Of a stretch of 64,000 nucleotides of DNA, positions 39,108 to 48,638 are shown piece after piece. The DNA is from Methyloprofundus sedimenti. GTDB taxonomy: Bacteria > Pseudomonadota > Gammaproteobacteria > Methylococcales > Methylomonadaceae. The first letter of the stretch is position 1. Each line of letters opens with the position of its first letter. The DNA lies in contig NZ_LPUF01000001.1 in the NCBI RefSeq assembly GCF_002072955.1, forward strand, positions 405,001 through 469,000. Direction: 5' to 3'. Made by a program: the position numbers and the translations under genes. The notes below the pieces were generated by a model. That model worked only from the letters and a program-made list of their open reading frames with translations, was not told the origin of the DNA and made no database searches.

Positions 39108-40874
39108 TCACGACATCTCCCCAAACTGCAAAGCCGCCAGTCTGGCATAAAGGCCTTTTTGCTCAAGCAATTGCTGATGACTTCCTATGGCAACAATTTT
39201 GCCGTGATTCATAACAACAATTCTATCTGCCTTCAATACGGTCGCGAGACGATGCGCAATAACCAGTGTAGTACGGTTTTGCATTAAATGCTGTAGCGCA
39301 TCCTGAACCAGTTTTTCACTTTCTGCATCCAGCGAACTGGTTGCTTCATCCAGTAATAAAACCGGCGCATTTTTAAGAATGGCACGGGCTATAGAAATAC
39401 GTTGACGCTGGCCGACTGACAGCCTAAGACCTCGTTCACCCAGAAAAGTATCATAACGCTCGGGTAATCGCTGGATAAACTCATCGGCTGCCGCAGCTTT
39501 AGCGGCTGTTTTGATTTCTGCATCAGTGGCTGCAATTTTGCCAAAGCGAATGTTTTCCATCACACTGGTAGCGAATATTGAAGTTTCCTGAGGAACGATG
39601 GCAATATGCTGCCGTAGTTGTTTGATATCGGCCTGGGCGATGTCAACCCCGCCCAGAGTAATGCTCCCTTGTTGTATTGCATAAAAACGTAATAACAATT
39701 GAAATACGGTACTTTTACCGGCACCTGAAGGGCCAACGAGTGCAATCGTTTCGCCGGGTGCAATAGTCAGGTTGAAGTCATGCAGGGCTTGTTGTTCAGG
39801 TCGAGAGGGATAATTAAAAAAGATATTTTGAAAGTGGATGCTGTCATGTGTAAATGCGGGTAGGGAATGCGGATTTTTGGGTGACATAATTCCCGGTTGA
39901 AATTTTAATAACTCGAGGATACGCTCCATGGCACCTGCAGCACGCTGGATATCTCCCCAGACTTCACTTAATGCTGCGGAATTGGTGGCGACCATCACCC
40001 CATAAAGCAAAAACTGGCTCAGTTCACCCAACGATATTTTCCCCGCTTGTACCCATTGCGCGCCTAACCAGATAATTGCCATTAATCCACTGAAGACAGT
40101 AAATACCGCAAAGGCAGATAACAGGGCTCTAGCCGTCAAACGGTGTTTTGCAGTAGTGAATGAATTTTCTACCGATACATTAAAGTGATGGCTATAAAAA
40201 TCCTCCAGATTGTAGGACTGTAGTACGTTTATAGCATTGAATGTTTCCCCGGCTATGCCGCTGGACTCGGCAATGCAGTCTTGATTTTTTCTGGATAAGC
40301 GCCTTATTTTCCGCCCGAAAAAGATTAATGGAAGTACAATCAAAAGAATGATGATCAGAATTAAAGCAGTAAGCTCCAGGTTAGTCACCGATAACATGAT
40401 TAAGCTGCCGATAAGTAACAAGGTAGAGCGTAAAGTGATGGAAATGCCCGCACCGATGACTGATTGGACTAAAGTGGTATCAGTGGTCAGGCGTGACAAG
40501 ACTTCGCCTGTGCGGGTAGTCTCAAAAAAAGCGGGTTCCATTTTTAAAACATGCCGATACAATTTAGAACGTAAATCGGCAACAATACGTTCGCCTAACC
40601 ACATGACCAGATAATAGCGAGTTGCTGAAAACACGGCCATGACAACCACAATAGCAAGCAGTAATAAAAAATAGCGATTTTGCATTTCGCTATGCTGCAG
40701 TAAATAGCCCTGGTCAATAATCAATTTTACGGCTATTGGTAAAGCCAACGCTGCTGCCGCCGCAATAATCAATACGAAAAACCCCATCAGCATGCGTAAT
40801 TTATAAGGCTTAAAAAAATCGATCAGTTGTATTAGTGAACTAAATCTGCGATAACGAGATTTTGTTTTGGGCAT
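39108..40874 (-). CDS. MsbA-like ABC exporter (fused membrane and ATPase domains)
   Basis: A 588-residue half-transporter: six membrane helices in residues about 20-320, then an ATPase with Walker A GPSGAGKSTV, signature LSVGQRQRISIARA, Walker B VLLLDEATSSLD and the switch His in VIAHRLATV. It would act as a homodimer exporting a lipid or other hydrophobic compound. The sequence resembles the MsbA-related subgroup (TIGR02204) rather than true MsbA. Single gene, convergent with the DUF4405 gene. Substrate not predictable. Confidence 0.9.
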   Translation of the reverse strand: MPKTKSRYRRFSSLIQLIDFFKPYKLRMLMGFFVLIIAAAAALALPIAVKLIIDQGYLLQHSEMQNRYFLLLLAIVVVMAVFSATRYYLVMWLGERIVADLRSKLYRHVLKMEPAFFETTRTGEVLSRLTTDTTLVQSVIGAGISITLRSTLLLIGSLIMLSVTNLELTALILIIILLIVLPLIFFGRKIRRLSRKNQDCIAESSGIAGETFNAINVLQSYNLEDFYSHHFNVSVENSFTTAKHRLTARALLSAFAVFTVFSGLMAIIWLGAQWVQAGKISLGELSQFLLYGVMVATNSAALSEVWGDIQRAAGAMERILELLKFQPGIMSPKNPHSLPAFTHDSIHFQNIFFNYPSRPEQQALHDFNLTIAPGETIALVGPSGAGKSTVFQLLLRFYAIQQGSITLGGVDIAQADIKQLRQHIAIVPQETSIFATSVMENIRFGKIAATDAEIKTAAKAAAADEFIQRLPERYDTFLGERGLRLSVGQRQRISIARAILKNAPVLLLDEATSSLDAESEKLVQDALQHLMQNRTTLVIAHRLATVLKADRIVVMNHGKIVAIGSHQQLLEQKGLYARLAALQFGEMS

Positions 40875-41313
40875 AAGGTTTTAAAGATGAGTGAAATTGA
40901 TGAAAGGGCCTTTGGGCTAAATTATCATCTTTTGAAAAAATGAGTTAAAGTAAATTTATAGGGTGTTCTTCTGGAACGAGGACTAAGCACCCTGGGCAAC
41001 CGTCTTTTTAGTGCCCATCTTTTATAGCACAAGCTCTTGGCAACCTCGTATGGCCCGATGGGCACGCTGTCGCTTTGCCCATCCTACAATTATGTAAATT
41101 GCCTAAATTTTTTTCATACACTTTGACCTGATATTGACTGACAGGTTTTAATGACGTGTTAGATAACACAGTCATTAATCTTATTCGCTAATTATCATGG
41201 TTTCTTGCTTCAATATCTTCATGTCCTTGATGGCGAAAAGCAAGCTCGAGGCTATGGAAAAATAATGCACATTGTGCTGTGCACCCAGACTGTCACTTAT
41301 CAATTGGCTCAAT
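40875..41313. other. Divergent intergenic region with REP-like hairpin and regulatory dyad
   Basis: Separates the MsbA-like exporter from the ABC/FtsX/AttH operon. It contains a hairpin GATGGGCA (41058-41065) / TGCCCATC (41076-41083) with the GGGCA...TGCCC form of dispersed REP-like repeats, and the promoter-operator described at 41123-41178. Confidence 0.6.
41123..41178 (+). promoter_or_regulatory. Promoter overlapped by a 31-base operator-like dyad
   Basis: TTGACC (41123-41128), an 18-base spacer and TTTAAT (41147-41152) form a promoter for the ABC/FtsX/AttH operon. The -10 box is inside a long dyad: TTAATGAC (41148-41155) pairs with GTCATTAA (41171-41178), and TGTTA (41157-41161) with TAACA (41164-41168), with one unpaired base on one side. 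Size and form suit a TetR- or GntR-type repressor; no such regulator gene is in the window. Confidence 0.6.
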
Positions 41314-42009
41314 ATGATTAACAAACCCGCTGTTGAATTTTCTCAACTCAGTAAATATTATCAGGAATCCGGACAACAGCAGCTGATTTTTGAGCATTTG
41401 AATTTGTCTGTCGCTGCTGGTGAATTCATCGTTTTGCTCGGCCGCAGTGGTTCGGGAAAGTCAACATTGCTTAATTTGATCAGTGGAATAGACCAGCCTT
41501 CATCAGGAGATATCTGGGCGAATGGTGTTAACCTTTGCGAGTTATCTGAGCATCATCGTACCTTGTTTCGTCGTCATCATATTGGTTTTGTGTTTCAGGC
41601 CTATAATTTAATCTCGACACTGACAGTCGCTGAGAACCTGTTATTGCCTTTGGAGCTGATCAAGCCGATTGGTGATAATGACCGGGATAAAGTGAGTGAT
41701 TTACTGGCGCAACTGGGACTGGCTGATCGCCTTGATACCTATCCTGATCGTTTATCCGGTGGTGAGCAACAACGGGTTGCCATTGCCAGAGCACTTATTC
41801 ATGACCCGGATATTGTTCTCGCCGATGAACCGACCGGTAATCTGGATCTTGAGACCGGCGAACAAGTCATAGCGTTATTAGACAAGCTGGTTCGCGATGC
41901 GGGGAAAACTCTGATTATGGCGACCCACAGCCATGAAGTCATTGGTCAGGCCGATCGAGTGTTTGCCATCAATAACAAGGCGCTGCAGTTAGTGACTGAT
42001 ACCCTATGA
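41314..42009 (+). CDS. ABC transporter ATPase (LolD/MacB-type) of the AttEFGH-like operon
   Basis: About 231 residues from the ATG at 41314; a longer frame to a TTG at 41272 has no support. Walker [13 protein letters not shown], signature [15 protein letters not shown], Walker [14 protein letters not shown]-loop TH. It pairs with the FtsX-type permease whose start overlaps its stop by 4 bases, and with the AttH/CrtC-like protein after that. This ATPase-permease-AttH trio is a recurrent operon; the transported molecule is unknown, lipid or lipoprotein-related export being the usual guess. Confidence 0.9.
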   Translation: MINKPAVEFSQLSKYYQESGQQQLIFEHLNLSVAAGEFIVLLGRSGSGKSTLLNLISGIDQPSSGDIWANGVNLCELSEHHRTLFRRHHIGFVFQAYNLISTLTVAENLLLPLELIKPIGDNDRDKVSDLLAQLGLADRLDTYPDRLSGGEQQRVAIARALIHDPDIVLADEPTGNLDLETGEQVIALLDKLVRDAGKTLIMATHSHEVIGQADRVFAINNKALQLVTDTL

Positions 42010-44546
42010 GAAACATTCTTAAAAAAGCCAGCCGCAATTTTTTATACCGGCATCCCTGGCAGCTCTGTTTGGCCATTTTGGGGATTACCCTGGGTGTCGC
42101 CGTTGTTGTTGCTATTGACCTGACCCTGGATAGTTCGTTACAGACTTTTACCCGGACCACTCAAGCCTTGTCAGGCAAGGCATCACATAGAATTGTTGCC
42201 AGTGATGGTGGTGTGGATGAAAAACTTTATACTGCCTTAAGGGTTGAACACGGCATACATGTGTTATCCCCGGTCATTAATTGTTATGTAGTTTCATCTG
42301 CTGCGTCTGAAAACACCTTTAAACTGTATGGTATAGATCCGATGATTGAAAGTACATTTCAATCATCCTGGCAGCAGCAACAGGGGACAGGGGCAGGCAA
42401 TGCACTGCGCTTGATAAGCGAGCCTAACACGGTGTTGATGAGTCGGCAGACTGCAGAGAAAATGGGGTTGCAAATAGATGATCAATTGAGCGTTATTACT
42501 GATACGGGGTCTTATGAATTAAGAGTCATAGACTGGTTACCTGAAGATGATGCGGTAGCCAGGGAATTGTTTGAGAATTTGCTGATTACCGACATTGCCA
42601 CCGCACAGGAAATATTGGGACTAGTTGGTAATCTCAGTGCGATTGATGTGATGATAGCCTCTGATCAAGAAGCAAAAATACAGGCCTTACGCGAGGCTTT
42701 ACCTGCTGATTTGTTATTGATGTCACTGGATAATCAGGCGGAATCACTACAGCAAATGACCCATGCCTTTGCAATTAACTTAAATGCTATGGGCATGCTT
42801 TCACTATTAGTCGGAATGTTTTTGATTTATAACACCATGACTTTTTTAGTGATTCAACGTAGACGATTAATAGGCAGTTTGCGTTCGATCGGTGTCACCC
42901 GGCAGCAGATATTTCAGCTCATTATCAGCGAAGCCTTGATACTGGCAGTGATAGGGACGGTTTTAGGCATAGCATTAGGCATTATTCTGGGGCAGGGCTT
43001 ATTACATATAATTTCTGGCACCCTCAATGCTTTTTATTTTCGGATTGATCATAGCACATTAATATTAAGTCCTGTGCAGATTGCCAAGGGCATTTTATTA
43101 GGTATAGGGGCGACTTTACTGGCTGTGTTAACACCCGCCTGGGAAGCTACTCGACAATCACCGCAGCACACTTTATTACGTTCACAACTGGAGACAGATG
43201 TGCGGCGATTAATGCGCTTTGCTGTTATTGTGGCACTCCTGTTTATTCTTTGTAGTTTCTTGCTTATCTTGTTGTCAGGCACCAATGTCAGGCTGGGATT
43301 GATCAGTCTTTTTTTGCTGCTGTTCGGCTTTGCCTTACTCACACCAGTGGTTACTTTGTTGCTGATGAATTTGCTGGAGCGTACTTTAGGCCGTTCTTCC
43401 AGTATTTTTGCAAAATTACCGGTGCGTATGGTGAGAGCTGAAATCAGTAGAACCGGCATTGCGATAGCCACATTAATGATTGCCGTTTCTGTCTCGATAG
43501 GTATGGACATCATGATCGGCAGTTTTCGCCTAACTGTTTCCGAGTGGCTGCAAACGTCTTTACAAGCTGATCTGTATGTTAATTTATCCGGTAATACGCA
43601 GGCAGCCAATAAATCGGATAATGATCATATATTGAAAACCCGATTAGCTGGGCTGGAAGGAGTGGAGATGCTCAGTAGTGTTCTGCATACCAGGTTAATC
43701 CGTGACCAGACGCTGACTAAAGTGACAGTGTTTGAATTAAATCCAAAGTCCAAACAAGGGTTTATTTTTAAACAACAGGGTAATGGTGTCTGGGAGGCAT
43801 TTACTCAGCAAAACAGTGTTTTCGTCACTGAACCCTACGCGTATCATAATCAAACCAAGATAGGTGACAAAATTCTGTTGCACACAGACCAGGGGGAGCA
43901 GGCCTTTGAAGTCATTGCAATCTATGCCGATTACAGTGGAGATCAAGGTCATCTTGCCATGAGTCGCAGTAATTACCAAAAATACTGGCCAGATTTAGGC
44001 TTTACTGGTATCGGAATTTATGCAGCACAGCAAGCCGATAGGCAACAACTGGAAAAGCATGTCAAACAACTGCTTAAACCCTATCAAAGCGTCCGATCCG
44101 AACAGGCTATTTACCAGGCATCCATGCAGATGTTTGAACAAACTTTCAAAATCACTGAAATCTTGCGCCTGCTTGCCGCCAGTATTGCATTTGTCGGCGT
44201 ATTCAGTGCTTTGATGGCATTGCAATTTGAACGTACGCGGCAACTGGGTATATTGCGCGCGATAGGTATGACACCCATGCAAGTAGGCCGGATTATCAGC
44301 ATTGAAACCGGATTAATGGGGCTGATAGCCGGCTTGTTTGCCGTACCAGTGGGTTTTGTTATGGCTTATGTGCTCATTTTTGTGGTTTATCAGCGTTCAT
44401 TTGGCTGGACCATGGCTTTTCATTTGGATGCTTTTGTCATTGTTCAAGCCTTGCTACTCGCATTTTTTGCTGCCTTACTTGCCGGAGTGCTGCCTGCAAC
44501 AAAAATGGCACAGACCAAACCGGCTGAAGCATTGAGGTCTGAATAA
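42006..44546 (+). CDS. FtsX-like ABC permease (duplicated architecture)
   Basis: An 846-residue membrane protein with two FtsX/MacB-type halves. There is an N-terminal helix followed by a periplasmic domain, a membrane bundle near residues 260-380, a further pair of helices (about 400-450), a second large periplasmic domain, and a final three-helix FtsX domain with FERTRQLGILRAIGMTPMQVGRI. ATGA overlap with the ATPase gene; the AttH/CrtC-like gene starts 2 bases after its stop. It probably extracts or moves a substrate at the outer face of the inner membrane. Confidence 0.9.
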   Translation: MRNILKKASRNFLYRHPWQLCLAILGITLGVAVVVAIDLTLDSSLQTFTRTTQALSGKASHRIVASDGGVDEKLYTALRVEHGIHVLSPVINCYVVSSAASENTFKLYGIDPMIESTFQSSWQQQQGTGAGNALRLISEPNTVLMSRQTAEKMGLQIDDQLSVITDTGSYELRVIDWLPEDDAVARELFENLLITDIATAQEILGLVGNLSAIDVMIASDQEAKIQALREALPADLLLMSLDNQAESLQQMTHAFAINLNAMGMLSLLVGMFLIYNTMTFLVIQRRRLIGSLRSIGVTRQQIFQLIISEALILAVIGTVLGIALGIILGQGLLHIISGTLNAFYFRIDHSTLILSPVQIAKGILLGIGATLLAVLTPAWEATRQSPQHTLLRSQLETDVRRLMRFAVIVALLFILCSFLLILLSGTNVRLGLISLFLLLFGFALLTPVVTLLLMNLLERTLGRSSSIFAKLPVRMVRAEISRTGIAIATLMIAVSVSIGMDIMIGSFRLTVSEWLQTSLQADLYVNLSGNTQAANKSDNDHILKTRLAGLEGVEMLSSVLHTRLIRDQTLTKVTVFELNPKSKQGFIFKQQGNGVWEAFTQQNSVFVTEPYAYHNQTKIGDKILLHTDQGEQAFEVIAIYADYSGDQGHLAMSRSNYQKYWPDLGFTGIGIYAAQQADRQQLEKHVKQLLKPYQSVRSEQAIYQASMQMFEQTFKITEILRLLAASIAFVGVFSALMALQFERTRQLGILRAIGMTPMQVGRIISIETGLMGLIAGLFAVPVGFVMAYVLIFVVYQRSFGWTMAFHLDAFVIVQALLLAFFAALLAGVLPATKMAQTKPAEALRSE

Positions 44547-44548
44547 CC

Positions 44549-45691
44549 ATGAAAAAACTGATTTACGTACTGCTTATTGTTGTCATATCAGTGTCAGGCT
44601 GGTTATTTTTAGCGCAACAAGAAGTCACACCGTCTGCATCGAAACCGGCCTCCAGCAATAATAGCCTTTTGTCAGCGGATAATGAGACCTATGCTCGGGT
44701 GTTAAAGCCCAGAACATTTGTATTTCCACAAGATCATGGTGCACACGCTGATTACCATGTCGAATGGTGGTATTTTACCGGTAATATACAATCTGCAACA
44801 GAACGTAAATTTGGTTATGAATTAACCTTTTTTCGCTTTGCCTTGACACCGGAGCAAAAATTAACGACATCAAAGTGGCGTAATAACCAGGTATATATGG
44901 CACATTTTGCCTTGACTGATGTGCAAGATAACAGGTTTTATGCCGATGAACGCTTTAGTCGTGCCGGGAATAATCTGGCTGGCGCGGAAGCAGAAAAATA
45001 TCATGTCTGGTTATATGACTGGCATGCTGAAGCGGGCGAAGAGCTCGGTTCAGGCATTCATTTAGAGGCTAGAATGGATGATGTTGCCATTTCTCTAGAC
45101 CTCAAGTCAGAGAAAAAAATTGCCTTGCAAGGCGTTGATGGTTTTAGTCAAAAAAACGCAGAGCCAGGTAATGCCTCGTATTATTACTCTTATACCCGAA
45201 TGGCAACGACCGGCAGTATTCAGGTTAATCAACAGTCATTTGATGTCACCGGTTCAAGCTGGATGGACAGAGAGTGGAGCAGTGCTTCATTATCGGCACA
45301 GCAAGCAGGGTGGGATTGGTTTGCACTGCAATTGTCCGATTCCAGCGAGCTCATGTTTTATCGTTTTAGACGTAAGGATGGAATGCAGGACATTAATGAC
45401 GCCGGAGCTGTATTTAATGCCGATGGTTCCAAAATAAGCTTAAATTTTTCAGATATTGCGATTCAGGTTCTGGATTACTGGAAAAGCCCGCATACTCATA
45501 TTACTTACCCGGCAAAATGGCATTTGTCCGTTCCAAAGTTAGGACTTGAACTGGATATCACGCCTTTAATCAACGATCAGGAACTCAATGTCAGATATCG
45601 TTACTGGGAGGGAGCAGTGAGGGTGACAGGCAAAAAGTACGAGCAGGGTATTAACGGGCAGGGTTATGTGGAACTAACGGGCTATCAATAA
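44549..45691 (+). CDS. AttH/CrtC-like lipocalin-fold protein
   Basis: A 380-residue protein with an N-terminal membrane-anchoring or signal segment (residues 4-24) and the CrtC/AttH domain (PF07143-type): ADYHVEWWYFTGNIQ, YELTFFRFAL and SSWMDREWSSASL are the family sequences. Despite occasional annotation as carotenoid 1,2-hydratase, the context with ABC ATPase and FtsX permease points to the AttH branch, a secreted or anchored partner of the transporter. Third and last gene of the operon. Confidence 0.88.
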   Translation: MKKLIYVLLIVVISVSGWLFLAQQEVTPSASKPASSNNSLLSADNETYARVLKPRTFVFPQDHGAHADYHVEWWYFTGNIQSATERKFGYELTFFRFALTPEQKLTTSKWRNNQVYMAHFALTDVQDNRFYADERFSRAGNNLAGAEAEKYHVWLYDWHAEAGEELGSGIHLEARMDDVAISLDLKSEKKIALQGVDGFSQKNAEPGNASYYYSYTRMATTGSIQVNQQSFDVTGSSWMDREWSSASLSAQQAGWDWFALQLSDSSELMFYRFRRKDGMQDINDAGAVFNADGSKISLNFSDIAIQVLDYWKSPHTHITYPAKWHLSVPKLGLELDITPLINDQELNVRYRYWEGAVRVTGKKYEQGINGQGYVELTGYQ

Positions 45692-45720
45692 TTTAAGTTT
45701 ACTCTGACTTCAGTTATATT

Positions 45721-46206
45721 CACTTATTTCAGGGGCGTTACAAAGCCATCCTTGTTGATAAGGATGGCTACCTTCATGAACTTTCTCGTTATGTTGTACT
45801 GAATCCACTTCGGGCAAAAGGCATGGTACAAAATATTGAAGATTGGCCCTGGAGTAGTTATCTGGCGATGATCGATGAAGCGCATAAATTTGTTCTTGAA
45901 GGCGTTGGGCAGAATATTGATCTATAGTCTGAATTGAAAGGCCAGATATATTTGGGTGATGAAGAGTTTGTGTCGGCTATGCAAGACAAGATTGAAATAA
46001 GCCAAGATGACTGGAATATCCCAAAAAAGAAAAAAAGGGCGCTTGCAGAATCATTATCGGTGATAGCCCAGCAAGCTGAAGATAGAAATTCGGCGATCAT
46101 GACAGCATATGCAACCAGGGTATATAGCCAGCGTGAAATCGGTGAGTATTTTGATTTACACCCCAGCACAGTGGTTATTATTGTAAGGCGCGCAAGTAAT
46201 TCGTGA
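45721..46206 (+). pseudogene. RAYT transposase, C-terminal fragment with internal stop
   Basis: One frame from HLFQGRYKAILVDKDGYLHE through LSRYVVLNPLRAKG and EDWPWSSY, the typical RAYT C-terminal half, broken by a TAG at 45925-45927 and continuing to a TGA at 46204 with an HTH-like end (YSQREIGEYFDLHPSTVVII). The N-terminal half with the Y1 catalytic region is missing. Its first 110 bases closely match the fragment at 38134. Confidence 0.85.
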
Positions 46207-46261
46207 TTCCCGACCTGACCATACTTGTTGCTACATGCTTTTTAGATATAGCATAATGATT

Positions 46262-46430
46262 CCTGATTATCCATAACTCTCAGCTATATTCGTCATTCCT
46301 GCATGCTTTTAGCAGGAATCTCGCGGGGTAAGCAAAGATTCCCGATAAAAGACTTCGGGAATGACGAGACTATTAACATACCGATATTTAAAAATTTTTT
46401 TAATCTGGCTGTGAGTTGTACGTAATCAGG
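46262..46430. repeat. Miniature inverted-repeat element, family B, copy 1
   Basis: A 169-base element with ends CCTGATTA...TAATCAGG, flanked by a perfect 8-base duplication TAATGATT (46254-46261 and 46431-46438). Inverted ends extend inward as AACTC-CAGC / GCTG-GAGTT. The interior has the widespread hairpin motif GTCATTCC...GGAATGAC. No coding capacity. A second copy, reversed, is at 58727-58918. Confidence 0.92.
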
Positions 46431-46457
46431 TAATGATTTAACAAACAGTAAGCTTAA

Positions 46458-46476
46458 TATAATTGTCTTAGACAAT
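46458..46476 (+). promoter_or_regulatory. -10 box with adjoining palindrome upstream of the YpfJ-like gene
   Basis: TATAAT (46458-46463) overlaps the perfect palindrome ATTGTCT-T-AGACAAT (46462-46476). Position next to a -10 box suggests an operator; no clear -35 is visible. Confidence 0.4.
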
Positions 46477-46537
46477 GCACAGAAACGAGAATTTTTGTAG
46501 CGCAGTTAATGTATGAAATAAACCCAAAGAGCGGATC

Positions 46538-47392
46538 ATGAAGTGGCGAAATCGTAGAGTAAGCGGTAATATTGAAGATAGACGGGCATCAGGTCGCAAA
46601 AGCTCGAGAAAAGTGGGTGGAATAAGCGCCATCATTATTACCCTGGCAGCGATGTATTTCGGTGTCGACCCTGGAATTATATTTAGTCTGCTGGAAAATA
46701 CCGGCGGGCAAAGTTCTAGTGTGCAACAGTCTACTTATCGTCCTTCAGCAGAGCAACAACAATTAGCAGAATTTACAGGTGTTGTTCTGGCGGATACCGA
46801 AGATACCTGGAATATGCTTTTTCAACAACAGGGAATACGTTATCAGGAGCCTAAACTGGTTTTATTCACCAATACCGTTCGCTCCGCTTGTGGACATGCA
46901 GAGGCTGCAATGGGCCCCTTTTATTGTCCCGGTGATCATAAAGTGTACATCGATCTAGGGTTTTATCAGCAATTGAAGACGGAGCATAACGCACCAGGTG
47001 ATTTTGCCCAGGCTTATGTGGTTGCCCATGAAGTGGGGCATCATGTACAGAATTTACTGGGTATTTCCACTAAAGTGAATAAAGCGCAGCAACGAATGAG
47101 TAAAACTGAAGCTAATCAATTATCGGTCATGCTGGAATTGCAGGCTGATTGTTTCGCGGGGCTTTGGGCGCATCATACTCAAAAGGCCAAGCAAATTCTT
47201 GAACAAGGCGATGTAGAAGAAGCCTTAAATGCAGCTAGTCAAATTGGTGATGATCGCTTGCAAAAGCAAGCCAGAGGGTATGCTTCACCTGAATCGTTTA
47301 CGCATGGTACGTCTCGGCAGCGAGTGCAATGGTTTAAAAAAGGTTTTGCAGAAGGAACAATGCAAGGGTGTCATACATTTTTATCATTGTAA
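46538..47392 (+). CDS. YpfJ-family neutral zinc metallopeptidase
   Basis: A 284-residue protein: basic N-terminus (MKWRNRRVSGNIEDRRASGR), one membrane helix (about residues 28-46) and a periplasmic catalytic domain. The zinc motif is HEVGH (about 164-168, in VVAHEVGHHVQNLLG); the third ligand is probably Glu in MLELQADCFAGLW. SACGHAEAAMGPFYCPGD is another family sequence. Substrate unknown. Single gene. Confidence 0.92.
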   Translation: MKWRNRRVSGNIEDRRASGRKSSRKVGGISAIIITLAAMYFGVDPGIIFSLLENTGGQSSSVQQSTYRPSAEQQQLAEFTGVVLADTEDTWNMLFQQQGIRYQEPKLVLFTNTVRSACGHAEAAMGPFYCPGDHKVYIDLGFYQQLKTEHNAPGDFAQAYVVAHEVGHHVQNLLGISTKVNKAQQRMSKTEANQLSVMLELQADCFAGLWAHHTQKAKQILEQGDVEEALNAASQIGDDRLQKQARGYASPESFTHGTSRQRVQWFKKGFAEGTMQGCHTFLSL

Positions 47393-47498
47393 GACCAGTT
47401 GATTTTTTTAACCGTTTCTTGCAAAGCTTATACACTTATTATACAAGTTCAGGATTAATAATTTGTTCCTTAATAAATAATACAGGGAAAAGGCGTAT

Positions 47499-48638
47499 AT
47501 GAACAAAAAACTATTACTAATTTGTGCGCTTATTTCTATTGCAGCAGCCGTGGGATATTATTTTAGCAAAGGTCCTGAACGTATAAGCGTGACCCAATAT
47601 AAAGTTGCACAAGGTGAAGTTAAAGCAAGCATAGCCAATACGCGTGTCGGTACGGTCAAGGCATGTCGCCGTGCCTATCTTGCCCCTGCAATCGGCGGTA
47701 ATGTTGCCCAGTTATATGTTAAGGAAGGCGATAAGGTCAAGAGTCAGCAACTGTTATTAAAAGTCTGGAACGATGATTTAACGGCGCAATTAATCCTGCA
47801 TAAAGCACAAATAAAAGCGAACCAGGCCACAGCTAAGCAATTTTGTGAAATAGCGGCAGGCACAGAGAGAGACTCACAGCGTCTGTCGCGTTTAAAAAAA
47901 TATGACCGTATTATTTCTGAAGAACAATTAGACCGAGCCGCCACGAAAGCAAGAGCTGACAGAGCGCAATGTCAGGCAGCACAGGTTGCAATAGAAATAG
48001 CCAGAGCAAAACTGGAGATTGTGAATACGGATATTGAACGCACTCTGGTACGTGCGCCTTTTGATGGGACGGTTGCTGAAATTAATGCTGAGCTCGGTGA
48101 ATATGTGACCCCTTCACCGCCTGGTATTCCAACTTTACCACCGATAGATTTACTGGATATCAGCTGTTTGTATGTGTCTGCGCCTATAGATGAGGTTGAT
48201 GCCCCGCAAGTAAAGGTGGGTATGAGTGCCTGCGTGAGTCTGGATGCTTTTGCAAAAAAGCGTTGTTCTGGAACTGTTTCACGTATTGCCCCTTATGTTT
48301 TGGAAAAAGAGAAACAGGCGCGTACCGTAGAAGTGGAGGTTAAACTCAGTGATGCAAAAGATTTACAAGAATTATTGCCCGGTTACAGTGCTGATATAGA
48401 AGTCTTATTAGCCAGCAAAGAAAAGGCGTTAAGAGTACCGACTGAAGCCGTACTGGAAAATAATCAGGTGTTATTAATTACTGCAGATGGTGTGCTGGAA
48501 CAGCGGCAATTTAAACCAGGACTGGCTAACTGGAATTTCATCGAGGTTTTGTCCGGCCTGAAGGAAGGTGATGCGCTGGTATTATCGGTGGGTCGAGAAG
48601 GTGTTGAACCGGGTGCTTATGTGCGTGTGGAAGAATGA
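47499..48638 (+). CDS. MacA/HlyD-type periplasmic adaptor
   Basis: A 379-residue membrane-fusion protein: N-terminal membrane helix (about 5-22), a lipoyl half (AYLAPAIGGNVAQLYVKEGDKV), a helical hairpin (about 95-175), the second lipoyl half (TLVRAPFDGTVAEINAELGE) and a beta-barrel. The lipoyl segment contains a Cys (KACRRAYLAP) that is unusual for the family. AGGGAAAAGG precedes the ATG. The start of the ATPase overlaps its stop. It links the MacB-like permeases to an outer-membrane channel encoded elsewhere. Confidence 0.9.
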   Translation: MNKKLLLICALISIAAAVGYYFSKGPERISVTQYKVAQGEVKASIANTRVGTVKACRRAYLAPAIGGNVAQLYVKEGDKVKSQQLLLKVWNDDLTAQLILHKAQIKANQATAKQFCEIAAGTERDSQRLSRLKKYDRIISEEQLDRAATKARADRAQCQAAQVAIEIARAKLEIVNTDIERTLVRAPFDGTVAEINAELGEYVTPSPPGIPTLPPIDLLDISCLYVSAPIDEVDAPQVKVGMSACVSLDAFAKKRCSGTVSRIAPYVLEKEKQARTVEVEVKLSDAKDLQELLPGYSADIEVLLASKEKALRVPTEAVLENNQVLLITADGVLEQRQFKPGLANWNFIEVLSGLKEGDALVLSVGREGVEPGAYVRVEE

